A stretch of DNA of 62,000 bases from positions 136,350 through 198,349 of the forward strand of contig NW_019775542.1 in NCBI RefSeq assembly GCF_001039355.2, written 5' to 3'. Below the pieces are notes generated by a model. It had not been told where the DNA came from. It searched no databases and was given only the letters and a program-made list of their open reading frames with translations. A program made the translations under genes and the position numbers. The stretch comes from Lingula anatina (lineage: Eukaryota; Brachiopoda; Lingulata; Lingulida; Lingulidae). Below, in pieces: positions 1 to 14,900 of this stretch; position 1 is the stretch's first letter; every line of letters begins with the position of its first letter.

Positions 1-332
1 AAATTGACCTTTGACCTACTTTTCACCATGAACTGAACTTTGCAAATTTTGCTTCCCTTTTATCTCCAAAACTGGCAGAGATAGGTCCATAGTTACTATT
101 GAACTTGAATAGGAAGTCATATACTGGCAATCTAAATGTGACCTTGAAATTGACCTTTGACCTACTTTTCACCATGAACTGAACCCTGCTGATTTCTTTC
201 TCTTTTAACTCCAAACCTGGCAGAGATAGGTCCATAGTTACTATTGTAGTTGAATAGGAAGTCATATACTGGCAATTTACTGTGACCTTGAAATTGACCT
301 TTGACCTACCTTGCGATGAACTAAACTTTGAT
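1..332. repeat. Diverged tandem satellite, about 145-bp unit
   Basis: Two full units (1-146 and 147-290) and the start of a third (291 to about 332) can be aligned by eye. Each begins AAATTGACCTTTGACCTAC and contains the shared blocks GGCAGAGATAGGTCCATAG and GGAAGTCATATACTGGC. Periods are 146 and 144 bp, so units differ by small indels and scattered substitutions. The array is cut by the left window edge, so its full length is unknown. The long open frame on the minus strand here is a by-product of the repeat, not a gene. Confidence 0.85.
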
Positions 333-560
333 TGTACCATTTTTAGTTATATATATTTTATTGCATATTTTGAAAATTCTTGTTGATTGCATTTTTACAG
401 CTTGTCAAGCACAGGCATGGTGGCTGTGTCCCTTATTTTGTGTATGTGGGGGTCTATACGAATGCGCTTACTCCAGCTGGTGGTACAATATTCGGAGGCG
501 GTATCGCCTCTCTGATCCTCTAGTTTTGAATGCAATTGAGAGAGGACAGTGTTGCCTATG
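328..560 (+). repeat. Inverted partial copy of KPTN intron 9 / exon 10
   Basis: This stretch matches the reverse complement of about 2555-2800, which is the end of KPTN intron 9 plus the first bases of exon 10. Flanking parts look roughly 75-80% alike by eye. A core (452-526 versus 2599-2673) differs at only about 3 positions in 75. The core contains a perfect hairpin, GAGGCG-GTAT-CGCCTC. The copy stays open as a reading frame (about 328-711) but lacks most of the exon, so I read it as a duplicated fragment, not a second gene. It could also be two insertions of one unknown repeat in opposite orientation. Confidence 0.65.
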
Positions 561-719
561 CTGTCTGCATTTCTGGACTGACGTTTTTGAGAATGAACAC
601 GTCCACACCATTCAGTGCATATGTTATAACTTTACTGGCCTTGTAACATGTTACCTATCAATGCACATGTTCCTTGTATGGATATTTATTTGCGATATAT
701 TTTCTCAATAATTTATTAC

Positions 720-1749
720 TCTGAACTTATTTAACCTTGTTTTGTTGGAAAGAAGTACAAAAATACTACAGGAATTAACTGTTTGATACCTTATTATGTA
801 ATTATTTCATAAATTATATATCAGTGGCGCACATTAAATACACATATTAACGTGCACATAGTTCATTTCTATATGAAAGGTGGCATTTACATGAAAGCAT
901 TTAACCAGTATTGCTAGATATATGCAGCCCCCTCCCATGCCAGTTTCATCTTTAATATTTTGCAGTGGAATCCTTAGCCTTCATCTACACATACACAATG
1001 GCCTCATTTTGAATCTTAATTAGGGTCCATAGACAGCTGTAAAGATTAGGTCAAGCCTGGCTTGTTGAGAATTTTTAAAAAGACATCCGAGCCATAACAC
1101 AGACTGTTCTCTGCTTGAACAGGTCAGCCAAATGATGGTTGGACGTCTCACTGACTAAACCCTTGATAAAAACTGAATATTAAAAAGGCACAAACAGAAA
1201 CAGCTCATGCCTGCATGAGATTGATCATGTCTGATACATCCGTGGATAAAATGCTAACTAGTATCCAGGTTTTCTGTCATAAGTTCATCAAAGGCATCTT
1301 GTCTTGTGCCTAAGGATGTAGCACATTTCAGTCTCTCCTGGCACAGGAAGGCTACTGTATGGAGACTGTGCTGGAAAGCCAATCAAATATTTCTATTAAT
1401 TTGTAGATACTGGTAGTCAAAGTCAAATATTGTAAACTTTATATCATTATGGTTATCTAGTACCCCAAATAGTAAAATGAAAAATATTGGCTATGAGTGT
1501 GAGTAAAGACTTTTCATGAATAAAGGTAATTCAGCTACATAGGAGATGCATCAGTGGTTTTGTGGCCCTAAAAAGTACAGAATCCAAAGCAAATGTACTT
1601 TGATCCCAGCAGGAGTTAATTTTTTTTTAATTCACAACAAAAACCACTATCCACATAAAAAACCATCCACTTATTTGGCTGGAATTATAAAGAATAAAAT
1701 AATGATTTTGTGACTTTCCATCTCCATGCTGTATCAAATATGTATTTAC
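720..1749. other. Region downstream of KPTN exon 11; terminal exon unresolved
   Basis: KPTN exon 11 ends in phase 0 at 1750 with a donor, so a short final coding exon and 3' UTR should lie here on the minus strand. Human kaptin has roughly 20-40 more residues after this point, from memory. Several short acceptor-plus-frame candidates exist (near 1139-1080, 1310-1270 and 1590-1540) but none clearly matches the family, so none is called. No other gene is seen. Confidence 0.4.
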
Positions 1750-4700
1750 CTGAAGTATATGCAAGCCTTTCATAGTCAACACTGCAATTTCATAAAGACC
1801 ATCACCAGTGATGTCAATGTAGTCCAGAGCCAGAATAGGGGAGGAGTAGCTGCGTCTGCTGATCATCTTAAACTGTCCATCATTGAATATCTCTCTAGGT
1901 GAAGTTCTTGGTGAACCTGCTGACTCAACGGAGGGCTGTGTCTCTGAGGTTTGTGTTGGGAAGAATTTGTAGATCAGTAACTCCTACCAATGTTAAATTT
2001 CATGTTAATGCCAAAAATATTTCATTTAAAAGAAGAATTCCATGCCTTTTTCATGAAAACAATACATGCACTGTAGCATTTTTTGACAGTGGCATCCTTA
2101 TTCTATTATAGACTATAGGCACATGGATTTAAAAATCTGTCTTTTTATCTTTATGTTTTACATTATTTCCTCTCATGAATTCAATTTAGAAGTAATTAAA
2201 AATTTTACTCTGAACTTTTCTCAGTACTAGTAGTTGGCATATTAATGCAGTAACTGTATAACACGCAAACAATTCAATTTTGCTTTGCTACTGCCATAGA
2301 AATCTGAAAAAATTATACATTTTAATAATATTATGTATATTTCAAACAGACACCAGACAAAACCATTTAGTGATTAATGTTGATTTACTAAAATAAACTG
2401 CACTGTCTTGCCCAAAAATGGATCTGACCCATGCACTGACCTGACCATATGTTCCAAGTAAAATTTCATTTTCTCCATCAAAGTCAATATCTGTTACACA
2501 GGAGCACAGAACACTGTCATATCTCTCACTATCTGGGAGGTGCTTCACATCAACCAAACCTCTCTCTAATACATTCCTACCACAAGTAAAGATAATGCAA
2601 ACTAGAGGATCAGAGAGGCGATACCGCCTCCAGATATTGTACCACCAGCTGGAGTAAGCGCATTCGTATGGACCCCCCCCCCTCCTAAAAGGGACACCAT
2701 CACCAGTCTGGTGTTTGACAAGCTCTATAAGATGCAATCAACAAGAGTTCTCAAAATATGCAAAAAATATAACTAAAAATGATACAATCAAGCAGATTTT
2801 CAAANTCATCATTATAGGGCTAGATCTGGGATTAAACTTAATGAATTCACTTTTGCTCTGTGTAAAGAAGCAGGATACCCTGTCATATACATTTTTTTTA
2901 ACTTTTAATACTGACAGAAAAAATGTTAGTTGTAATGCTTCATTGGTATCTGAGCGTAAAAGAAAAATTCTGTAACTCTGCTCATGTTTTGTTTGTCAAA
3001 AAACATATTTCAGTAAAATTACCTGTAGTTTTTCCTTTTTTTAACAATATTATACAGTTTTAAAAGCAAAATTATTTGCCTTCACAAATAGCAAAATCTA
3101 GATCCTAAAAGGGAAACAAACATGAATTTTCCATGTACTGTACGAGGTTGTTCTCTTTTAAAATATTGCTGTGTTTAGAAGGTTATGATCTGTTCAATGT
3201 AATGGTAAAATACATACTTCAAGTTATTTTCAAGCGTTCAATTAATATTTTACCTGTAGTTCACAGTTAATTCTAAGGCACTGGTTACTACTAAGTTGAA
3301 ATTTGGTTTCTTTTTCACTTCTTCCCCTTCATTTTCTAAAAATAGATGCAAAGTCATAATCATGCATTTTAGTCTTGGTGAGAAAACACTTATATGCAAC
3401 ATACTCAATCATATATAAACACAGATTTAATATTGGCTTACAAACTTGACATAAAGTACATCTTTAAATACACATACCTTGCTCCTTCAAAGTTTAGTTT
3501 TTCGTTTTTCTATGTACATAATTCATTTACAAATTTTAATGACTGTAGTTAATTTGTTTATTAAACTGACTCTATTTCCAGAAATAAATTTATAAAAACT
3601 GGGATTGAAAACACTTTACATGTAGGTCCAGAAATAGATTTATAAAACCTGTGTATATAAATATAAGAGCCTCCCTTCAGTCTGATTTTAGTCAGTACCT
3701 TAAACCCACCTGTGCGGACAAATGAAGGACATTCCACACTTGTATCTGCAGAGAATAAATGTAGTGATGTGGTCAAACCATCATGCTGTGTAGACCAACA
3801 TGAAAGGATCTCTGGAAAAGGAACAAATCAAAGATTCATTCCTTATCATAAAAATATTTGATTTCATTCTATATTAAGAGACTTGGCATTTAATTTAATG
3901 ATTTTATTGTATATCAAGGGGCATTTAACTTCTTGTGAATTTACAAGATATTTATACTTATAGCACAAGTATATATAATATATAGAGCACACATACAAAC
4001 ATGATCAATACATTTTAGCATAGTATTTATACATACATTACTTGTATATTTTTTCTACACCATGCTCAGTAATGACCCCTTATATATACCTTTAGTCATT
4101 GTTTTAACAGTTACCACTTGAACATAGCCATTCTGACAGCAAAACCCTGTTATTCTTTTGTGCCCACTCTCAAAATGTTGTATATCTATCCACATCACAC
4201 TGAAAGGCAATATATCACTACCTATATCCAATACAATTCTGATGAGAAAACATAAGAGCATGTAAACATGTCAAAATATTTCTTTTAGTTAGTTACTGCA
4301 TACCACATGCTGACAGCACACATTTTTCGTGAAAAACTATACAAAACTATATGTATATATATATATTAAATCACTTCATTGTGCATATTTTATCTTCCTG
4401 ATAAAAAAATTTTAAAAACCATACCTGCTATTTATGTTCATAAATTCTGGAAATGTTTCATTTGTAGGTTGCTGATAGAATGTGTCAGAGTTCTTGAGCT
4501 ATAAAAGATAAAAAATATGCAGTAACCATTATCTATACTTTACTTTCCAAATTAAAAAAGAAAATTAAAAAAAAAGCATGCCAATGACACAAATACATGC
4601 ATGCTAACTGACTTTTTTTAAAGTGAACTGCAGAAACAGCAAAATTTTCAGTGATACTGATGGAAATTATGCAAATTGAAGTTAATTTTTATTTTTCCAC

Positions 4701-6809
4701 CACTCCATGTCTATTCAATGTTTTATCTTTTATTCTTATCAAATCTTCTTACTTCTCTGAACAAATGTACATGGTTATCATTGCCACTTAGTAAGAAAAC
4801 AGTCTCTCTTCTTCCATCTGGGTTTATGTAGCTAAAAAATAATATTAAAAGAGCATACATGTAACAGAAAATATACTTAATACTGCAATACACAAACTAC
4901 AGCAGAAAGGGCTCAAAAATAGGTTTGGAGAAGACAAAACCCCCAAAAATAGGTTTAGAGAAGACAAAATGAATCCATCAAATTAAATATTTAAAAAATT
5001 GTGGGGTCTACACAAAATCTATATGCTGTTGACTTGTAAGATTTCACACGGCAAGCACTAACAATATTTAAAAATAATATCTATCACTGAGAATACTCAC
5101 TCTGTGTGGCATAAATGGAAAGGCAAAAATTGTAATTCTACATTCTGACAGCTCTCTGGAAAAGAATTATCATACAATACACAATTCTCCAAAACAAATG
5201 AAATAATGAATTAATTTCATGCATACACAATATTGAGCCTCCCTGGTTCCCAAACCCAACTTTCAGTAAATTCTTAGAAATTATGAACAGAGTACATAAA
5301 AACTTCACTTAACATATCTATAAACATCTTGTAACTCATCCAAACTGTTTATTTATAATCCTCAATATTGCACAGCATCCTTTTAACTAAAATTCTGTTT
5401 TAATTATAAAACTCACGAGCAATTTTATCCAGATTGAAAGTTTCTTCTGGTTCCCAGTCAGAGTAAATGTTGAGATATTGCATAGGCTTACCATCAACAT
5501 CCTGAAACACACCATTCACTATTTTCTATTAAAAAGAAAAAAAACTGTATTGCACTGCATTATTTTTCACTACCTTAAGATTCAATGTGCTCAAGCTTCT
5601 CTATTTTCCAATGTCTATTTGTGCACATTTGTTAGACTTTGAGTATTAGCAGTGTTTCCTTTAAGGTAACTGGATCAATCAACAATGTGGTCTTGTAAAG
5701 ATAGGTCACATGTCAGTTCACAAAATGTAAATTTGCAACTTGACTCCTATACTGGTCACAGTCACAATCAGTCTGTCCTAGCCACATCACACCAGTAGCT
5801 CAAGGCTATTCATCGCACACACATAAAAAAGGATTTACTGGTTTAAATTTAAGTTATATTTGAAGCAAATTTCTGGTTGTAAATTTGACCTACTTATCCA
5901 TCCCTCCAGTTCATAAATGCCTGCCAAATGACATAGTAATGAATTGGCCATTATTGCTGCATGCATCATAGCATAATTATTCAAATGAGGCTTGGCAAAA
6001 ACTACCCAAGGTTATATTTAGAGTGCAAAAAGAAAGAAGAAAATCAACATTTGTTTAAATATCATTTTTTGGGGGGAAATGAATCAACACCCAGCCCCTT
6101 TATTATTCGTTGAATTATGCTGGCATTTGATTGGTTATAAGCATACATTATATTGAAATTGAAAAGAAAAGAAGTGAAAAAATCATATACTCACACATTT
6201 GATAAAGGCAATGGCAATTACTACTCCTTTATCTTTTCCAGTTTTACTGAAGGCATCAATAGCTACAATTTCTGCATCGCCTAAATGACAAAATATCCAA
6301 GAGCAACTATGTGCTTGGCTTCAAACATTAAACAACAGTGGTACTGCACTGACTCAGTTGGTTAAATTAATGCCAAACCCAAGTTGAGCACATAATTTGA
6401 GGACAACCTGAATGACTGCATTCAGAAAGAGTGCGACTGAGCTAAACTTTCTTCAAAATTTCTTTCATCTCAAAATGTTTCGTTGTGAACATTTCATTAA
6501 CTCGCAAACAAATACCTTCCAACAAAATACGTGTTTATGCACTGTAGATCTAAAACTATTTGAACAGTAAAATAAATTCTTATTCCTAGCAGACGAACCT
6601 GGGATGTAAGTGAACTGTACTTCTCTGGGTAACGGCTTTAATTTCCCTGTCACTGTCTGATATTCCATACATATAATTTGACCACGAAGCGACGCTGCCA
6701 GTAACTTGTTTCTTCCGCATGGCGTTGAAAATTTGGCTAGCCCATAAACGTTACTCTGAGACTGTAAACTACAGAAATGTGCCTCAGAAAGTGCACTTGA
6801 CAGCGACAT
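1750..6809 (-). CDS. KPTN: Kaptin (KICSTOR complex subunit), 11 exons, 3' end missing
   Basis: Kaptin is a beta-propeller protein of KICSTOR, which tethers GATOR1 to lysosomes and restrains mTORC1 under nutrient loss. Exons in transcript order: 6809-6599, 6280-6195, 5501-5417, 5155-5101, 4831-4753, 4498-4425, 4199-4090, 3811-3710, 3335-3254, 2576-2441, 1983-1750. All have AG/GT borders and matching phases, giving 418 codons without a stop. Family-like segments are LQSQSNVYGLAKF (N-terminus), FLLSGNDNHVHLF, WIDIQHFESG, RYDSVLCSCVTDIDFDGENE and YIDITGDGLYEIAVLTMKG, the last two being FG-GAP-like DxDxDG/DxTGDG loops. The start is the first ATG of the open frame. Only the last short exon is unplaced. 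PNO1 is divergent, 202 bp away. Confidence 0.92.
2599..2673 (-). repeat. Conserved 75-bp core of the inverted duplicate, in KPTN intron 9
   Basis: This segment lies just before the exon 10 acceptor of KPTN. It is nearly identical to the reverse complement of 452-526, more so than the sequence on either side of both copies. It contains the hairpin GAGGCG-GTAT-CGCCTC and a near-palindrome around CCAGCTGG. A C-run (2674-2682) abuts it. I do not recognise it as a known RNA or SINE. Confidence 0.6.
4913..4970. repeat. Two-copy 30-bp tandem repeat in KPTN intron 4
   Basis: The unit CAAAAATAGGTTTGGAGAAG occurs at 4913 and again, with one change, at 4943. It lies between exons 4 and 5 and has no visible coding effect. 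Confidence 0.7.
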
Positions 6810-7011
6810 AGTGAATTAGGAACTCTGGGATATTGACGTGCAAACGAGATGTACTTTTTTTCCCAATTTCTGGCAAAATACTACTTTAATAATGTACATA
6901 TAATTGCAAATTCATTGATATTGCTCTTATGTTTTTAGGATATCATCCAGGCAACCTTTACCCGTTCATTTCTGAAAAATATGTGAAGCATGTCGGGAAT
7001 TATAAACCAAC
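6810..7011. promoter_or_regulatory. Head-to-head KPTN / PNO1 promoter region
   Basis: The two start codons are only 202 bp apart on opposite strands, so both transcripts must start here or inside each other's leader. The PNO1 start lies in CCAACATGGCGGAG, which fits the YY1-type element AANATGGCGG often found at metazoan housekeeping start codons. No clear TATA box is seen. Promoter function is inferred from the layout. Confidence 0.6.
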
Positions 7012-9641
<2,630 letters not shown>

Positions 9642-10343
9642 TAAAAAATATTAACATTGGACTAAGTGGAATTATGTCAAATTTCTCCAACATAGTTTTT
9701 TTTTTCTTAATCTGAAAATATGTAGAGATAACTGTAGTCACAGCAGGAATCAAGTCTTCTACATCAACCCCAAACTGGGAAAAATTTATGACTGATTCAG
9801 GATTCCTAGGACAATTTCACCATGCTTATTTATTTGTACATATTTATAAATATATATTTGGATGGAATCGTGCAATGTGATTGCAAGAAAGGACAAATTA
9901 TAACTCTTTTGTTAAGACAGATGAATCGGAGGTCAATTTTGTTGAGAAACTCCAAGGAGTTGATTTTTTACTGTGACACGTTGAAGCAGTAAATGCTCAT
10001 TGTTAGCAGTTCCTAATTTTAGTAAAAAACATTACATACTAAATTGAAATTCATAATTGACTTGCTTTTTTCCTCAGTATGACAAGTACATTTGATATCC
10101 ATCTAGGAAGTGTTTATGAAAATAATTGTATTTTAACATCTGGTCATTAACATAATGGCCTGTGGATTAATGATCTAATATTTGAGTAACACATTTGGCA
10201 AACTAAGTTAAACCCATGATAACTACCCGGAATAATAATATTTTTGGCAGCAACGTAATAAAGCAACAGAGCTCTCTGATATTATTGTTATTATTATTAA
10301 AATATGATGTCCAACAAATAGTTTTGCAAGACCATTTGTATGC

Positions 10344-10349
10344 AATAAA
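10344..10349 (+). terminator. Likely PNO1 polyadenylation signal
   Basis: AATAAA lies about 700 bp past the PNO1 stop and just before the stop codon of the opposing gene at 10437. PNO1 and that gene are therefore tail to tail with little or no spacer. Confidence 0.5.
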
Positions 10350-10436
10350 ATGTAAAAATGAACTTTTGTGAGCCTGTTATTTGAGCTCAAGTTGATGTAA
10401 ATGCTAGTACCTCTAAAAACCCAGGCCTTACAATGT

Positions 10437-11759
10437 TTATAAATGGAAACTGTGGTTTCTTGTTAGCAGCTTTGGCAAAGGAGAGGACCGAACTCTCGCG
10501 GGTTTAGTTGCCATATGAGATCTTCCTGTTGGAGGTTTAGAATGCACAAAAGGTGCGCCTGATGTGGTGGAGGTGGTCTGATTCCCGTCATTTTGACCGT
10601 CACTTATGTCGTCTCTGATAAACTCGGGGTGGTTAGCATGAGAACTTTTAAATACCGGAGACGAACATGGACGCATGTTCGCTCTCTTGGCTTGTTCCAG
10701 TTGAAGGGCTCGCTTAATCTCCGTTTTCACTTCAAACTTTATTGGAAGATTTTCGAAAGAAGCAGCTTTTTCAGGTACATCAACGTTTTTTCGCATGCGA
10801 TGCCCTTTTGAAGAATGTCTTCTGCTGGGTAAGACGGAATCCTCTGACACGCTTTCTGGTGACGTTTTTTGCAATGTTGTTGATGTGTCTTTATATTTGA
10901 GCCCCGCGTCTGCAAAGTAAACTGGGTACGGTGGGACGAAGCTATTTCTTTGTTTTTCTCTTAATTTCGCCTCTTTTGCGGCGGCACTTTGTATTCTCCT
11001 TTCACGTTCTGCGTCTTCTTCAGCTTTTTTGTAAAGTCTCCTCCCCACTATCTTTTTTCTAGATACGTCGTCCAAGGAACGAACTATAAGTCTTCTCAGA
11101 TGTCTTTCGTCTTCTGTGCGTCTTCCTCTCCTTACAGATCCTATGGCGTCTGGATCGCCCAACCAACACTCCTTAACATTCAGTTGCCCCAAGGACATGC
11201 TGTTGCGTTTCAAGATATCACCTCTGCTATCAAATTCATTAAAATCCGATTGGTCAGATGATTTTACGGACGAACTGCTCCCTAACAATTTCTCGGTTTC
11301 TCTTTCCAACATACTTTTTTGTTTGGTTTCTTTGTTGGCTGGAATCTTTTCAAGCGACAAGCATGTTTTAATGAAACCTGATTCAGACTCTGTTGAGTTT
11401 TTCTTTTTGGCGGGTGTCGCTTGCAAGTTTGCTTCGTCTTCAGACAGGTTGCCATCGGCTCGTAAATCTGGAAGTGACGAACTCACTCCTAAATGTAGTT
11501 TCCGAAGCTTGTCACTTATTGCTGGTTTTCTTTCCTCTGTATTTCCGATGGAAGGTAAATGTTCAGAGGGAATATCGAGAGTTATTGGATTCAAAGCATC
11601 ATCGACAAGCACCTTCGAAACAGCATGGTGAAGTTTTAAATTCATTAATCGAGTTTCAAGTTTCGCTTCCTCGTGTTGTATTCTAGATAAAAGATTCGTC
11701 CTTCCTTTCTCAATCTGTTTCTCAAGCAGCATTAATTCTCTTTTCTGCTTGAAATCCAT
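10437..11759 (-). CDS. Uncharacterised 440-aa coiled-coil / disordered protein
   Basis: I do not recognise this protein. The open frame runs on to 11921, but I start at the ATG at 11759 because it follows an acceptor-like TTCTCTCGTTGCAG and the upstream codons look untranslated (a 5' UTR intron is likely). The first 50 residues (QKRELMLLEKQIEKGRTNLL onward) are charged and heptad-like, probably a coiled coil. The middle is rich in Ser, Glu and Lys. A strongly basic helix-like stretch, RRLYKKAEEDAERERRIQ, lies at about two thirds. The end is Ser/Arg-rich (RVRSSPLPKLLTRNHSFHL). No signal peptide or membrane segment is seen. Base composition is more GC-rich than the flanks and codons look used, which supports a real gene. 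A cytoskeletal or ciliary role would be a guess. Confidence 0.75.
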   Translation of the reverse strand: MDFKQKRELMLLEKQIEKGRTNLLSRIQHEEAKLETRLMNLKLHHAVSKVLVDDALNPITLDIPSEHLPSIGNTEERKPAISDKLRKLHLGVSSSLPDLRADGNLSEDEANLQATPAKKKNSTESESGFIKTCLSLEKIPANKETKQKSMLERETEKLLGSSSSVKSSDQSDFNEFDSRGDILKRNSMSLGQLNVKECWLGDPDAIGSVRRGRRTEDERHLRRLIVRSLDDVSRKKIVGRRLYKKAEEDAERERRIQSAAAKEAKLREKQRNSFVPPYPVYFADAGLKYKDTSTTLQKTSPESVSEDSVLPSRRHSSKGHRMRKNVDVPEKAASFENLPIKFEVKTEIKRALQLEQAKRANMRPCSSPVFKSSHANHPEFIRDDISDGQNDGNQTTSTTSGAPFVHSKPPTGRSHMATKPARVRSSPLPKLLTRNHSFHL

Positions 11760-11921
11760 CGTGAGCAATAGTAGGCCTGCAACGAGAGAATGGTGGAACG
11801 CAATTGAGTTTAGAATTGGAGAGACAACTACCACAATTGAAAAGCTGATATGACAGGAACAAGAACGACATTTAACGTCGGATGCAAGATTTGAAGTGTG
11901 GGTGGGCTGGAACACTGACAC

Positions 11922-14900
11922 CTGTAAGGTTTAACCTTAATCTAAATCTTCATATAACCTAACAGGGTAAAGTCACTTAATAACCCAATGTTACCATATT
12001 TTTCATTTTTAAACCAAGTTCATACCAGACTAAAGCTGAAACTAAATCATAAATACCGATCTGGGAAGGGGGTATTTTTAAGTTAATTCCCCTCATAGTA
12101 ATTAAAATATAAAAACTATGCAACATTTTAGTGAATCGCATGTTCAAAATGATAGCCTATGGGATGATCAAACATAGAGTAAGAATCAACAGAAAGTGAA
12201 TCACACTGAGTAATCATCAACCATCATCAGTAATCATCTTAAAAAAACGACAAAGGGACGCTTAATTTCAGGAGTGTCTGAGGGAGAAGTGATCGGTTGT
12301 TTACTCAGAGGGGATGAGTTGGCGCTACCTGAAACTCTTTAACACTGATCACGCAATCACAACATCACTGTCAACACCGAGACACTCCTCATAATCTTGA
12401 TCAATTTTTGATATTTAGATAGTCCTTGTTACTGTATTGACTGAAAGCGATTTGTATTTTAACATGACATTCTGCTTAGCTACTCCTTGCTACTACATAC
12501 TAAGACTATAATCAGATTAGTTTTTTTTTCGTCGGCATTTTAACAGTGGGAAAGTATGAAATGATTAACCGACTTGTGTCTACAAGTCATGATGAGTAAC
12601 AAAATCTTAAAATAAAAAAGAGACCCTTCAAAGCTTCAAATTATATGCAGTACCTCCTCAAAATGTGATTACCTAATTACTATGCCATCGACAAAAGTGG
12701 AACATTCTACTAGAGGGTTTATTATAAAATGTTCATTTACGTTGATTTATATTCTGTCTAGTAAACAGGGATCAAAATAAGATACTGAGGTCACCTGTTG
12801 AATTATCTAAAGCAGATATTATAACTGATAATAATGGTTATCATTTTTCTTCTCCAGTACCTTAAAAGAAATGTGCTCTCCAATATACACTGGCTATTGT
12901 TCTTTTACAGAAAACGAAACCGTCCCTAAGTCAGTCTTAATGTATAAACAATTCGATTGTACCATTTTTTTCACGGATTTCTTTGTGGTGTACACGTGAA
13001 GTCGTATCTAACCTTTATTGAACCCACGCCTGGCAGCAGTGGATAAATATTTTTTTAATAGTAAATAGGTCAAATGTAGGGATCGCTTATCTTTGATTAC
13101 TTAATATATGACGGGGGTCTGTTTGCTTTGTACTTTGTACACAGCAAATTTTGTTTTAAAGTTCAGTCTACCTTNATATTGNGTGAAGTCGTATCTAACC
13201 TTTATTGAACCCACGCCTGGCAGCAGTGGATAAATATTTTTTTAATAGTAAATAGGTCAAATGTAGGGATCGCTTATCTTTGATTACTTAATATATGACG
13301 GGGGTCTGTTTGCTTTGTACTTTGTACACAGCAAATTTTGTTTTAAAGTTCAGTCTACCTTTTCTACCAGCTTTGGGCTATTAACGTTATTTAGTTTCGA
13401 CAGCATATGTAAAGGAAGAAGAAACCTACAACGTCTAAGGCGACATTTAATTAGGATTTACAGATTCTTCACACGACTTTATCTCGACAAGACTTGTACC
13501 TGTACGTGTGAAGGATCGTTTATCACAACTTAAGACGTTTTACTTGCCTGTCACGATAAGGAGAATTAAAAAGTCTACTGGCGAGAAACTCTTCAACGGC
13601 GTGTCATGATTTCTTGTTCCAGAATGCTGGAGTCAAAAGGTGCTACATGCATTGCAACGAACTGAATCCAACCAACGATTAAATTCAAAATAAACAGAAC
13701 CGGTGAAAGAGTAAATAACAGACCCATTTATTTCAATGCCCAAGTATTGCTATGTTCGTTCATTCATATTTATAATGCATTAATCCACTGCTTGAATAAC
13801 TATCGGCCTATTCACCCAAGTATTTTCTCTCTTCGTGCATGATAAAATCAATACGAATTGAAATATCAAAGTTTACAAATCCGGCTATGTAACTAAGTTT
13901 TTCATTGTTTTGCTGAGATAAAAAGAAGTGTGTTAAGACGCCATCTAGCGGTTTAGATTCTAACAAACCACACAGAAAAGTAATGGAGATTGACAATAAA
14001 CAAACAATAAGTGGAAAGTGACATTTTTAAACGAATATCAATTTTCTTACCTTGAAAATGGATCGAAATAAGCTTTATGGGAATGTTTGATATATACATA
14101 TATATTTTTAACGTTAAAACTTCTGTAATTACGTACATGATAAATTGCAAATATAACAGATTCTATTATCTAAAACGAAAAAGAGAAATATATTTCCAAC
14201 GCAAAATGAAAAAGATACAATTCATAGGAGATAAACCTTAAAATCTTTTTCTATTGTCTCATTTAATTGATTTATTGTTGTTGTTGCTATTTTCAACGAG
14301 ACCAAGTAATTGACAAGGAGGGGAAATGTTTTATAATGTACAAAAGTGACGAGCTGATTAAAATGTAAATACAAAAACACATGTATGTATGAAGTAAATT
14401 GAGAACGTTACACGGGTTCTGTTGTTGTTTATACTAGTGGATAATGCATAATTGCAGGGAGGGGGCACACTTAGTCGCTTTTTATTTATTTATTTTTGTT
14501 TTGAAATTTTTGAAATAAAAATGATCTTTTGGTTATGGTCTAAAATCAAACTTTTAGCATTTTCTTAAATCCTTACACCCCCTGAAGGTCGTCCATGTTA
14601 GGGATAAACCAACAGACTTTGGAGTATTGACTTTCACCGTCCTTTTTATTAAAAACCTTTGAATTGGGAATTTAATTATCTTAAAATGTCAGCTGAAGTT
14701 CAAACTGGCATAAAATAATTTCCCTTTGTGCGTATAAAATCACCTTTTATCCAGTTATTCAATTTATTTGCCACAGACTAAGTAGCCCACGGATTCGTAA
14801 CAAAAAATGATTTTTGCAAATAGCTCACAGCGCTATATCTAAACATTATAAGTTCTATTCTAGAGGCAAGGATAAACTTGTCAAAGATTTACAACTACTT

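Noticed and set aside
2342-2737. A 131-aa minus-strand open frame taken as one exon
   Set aside because: Only 2441-2576 is KPTN exon 10; the frame upstream of it is intron and the part after the donor has no family match.
12270-12389. Fold-back with 10-bp arms, possible MITE
   Set aside because: Arms are only 10 bp with no clear target duplication; expected by chance at this scale.
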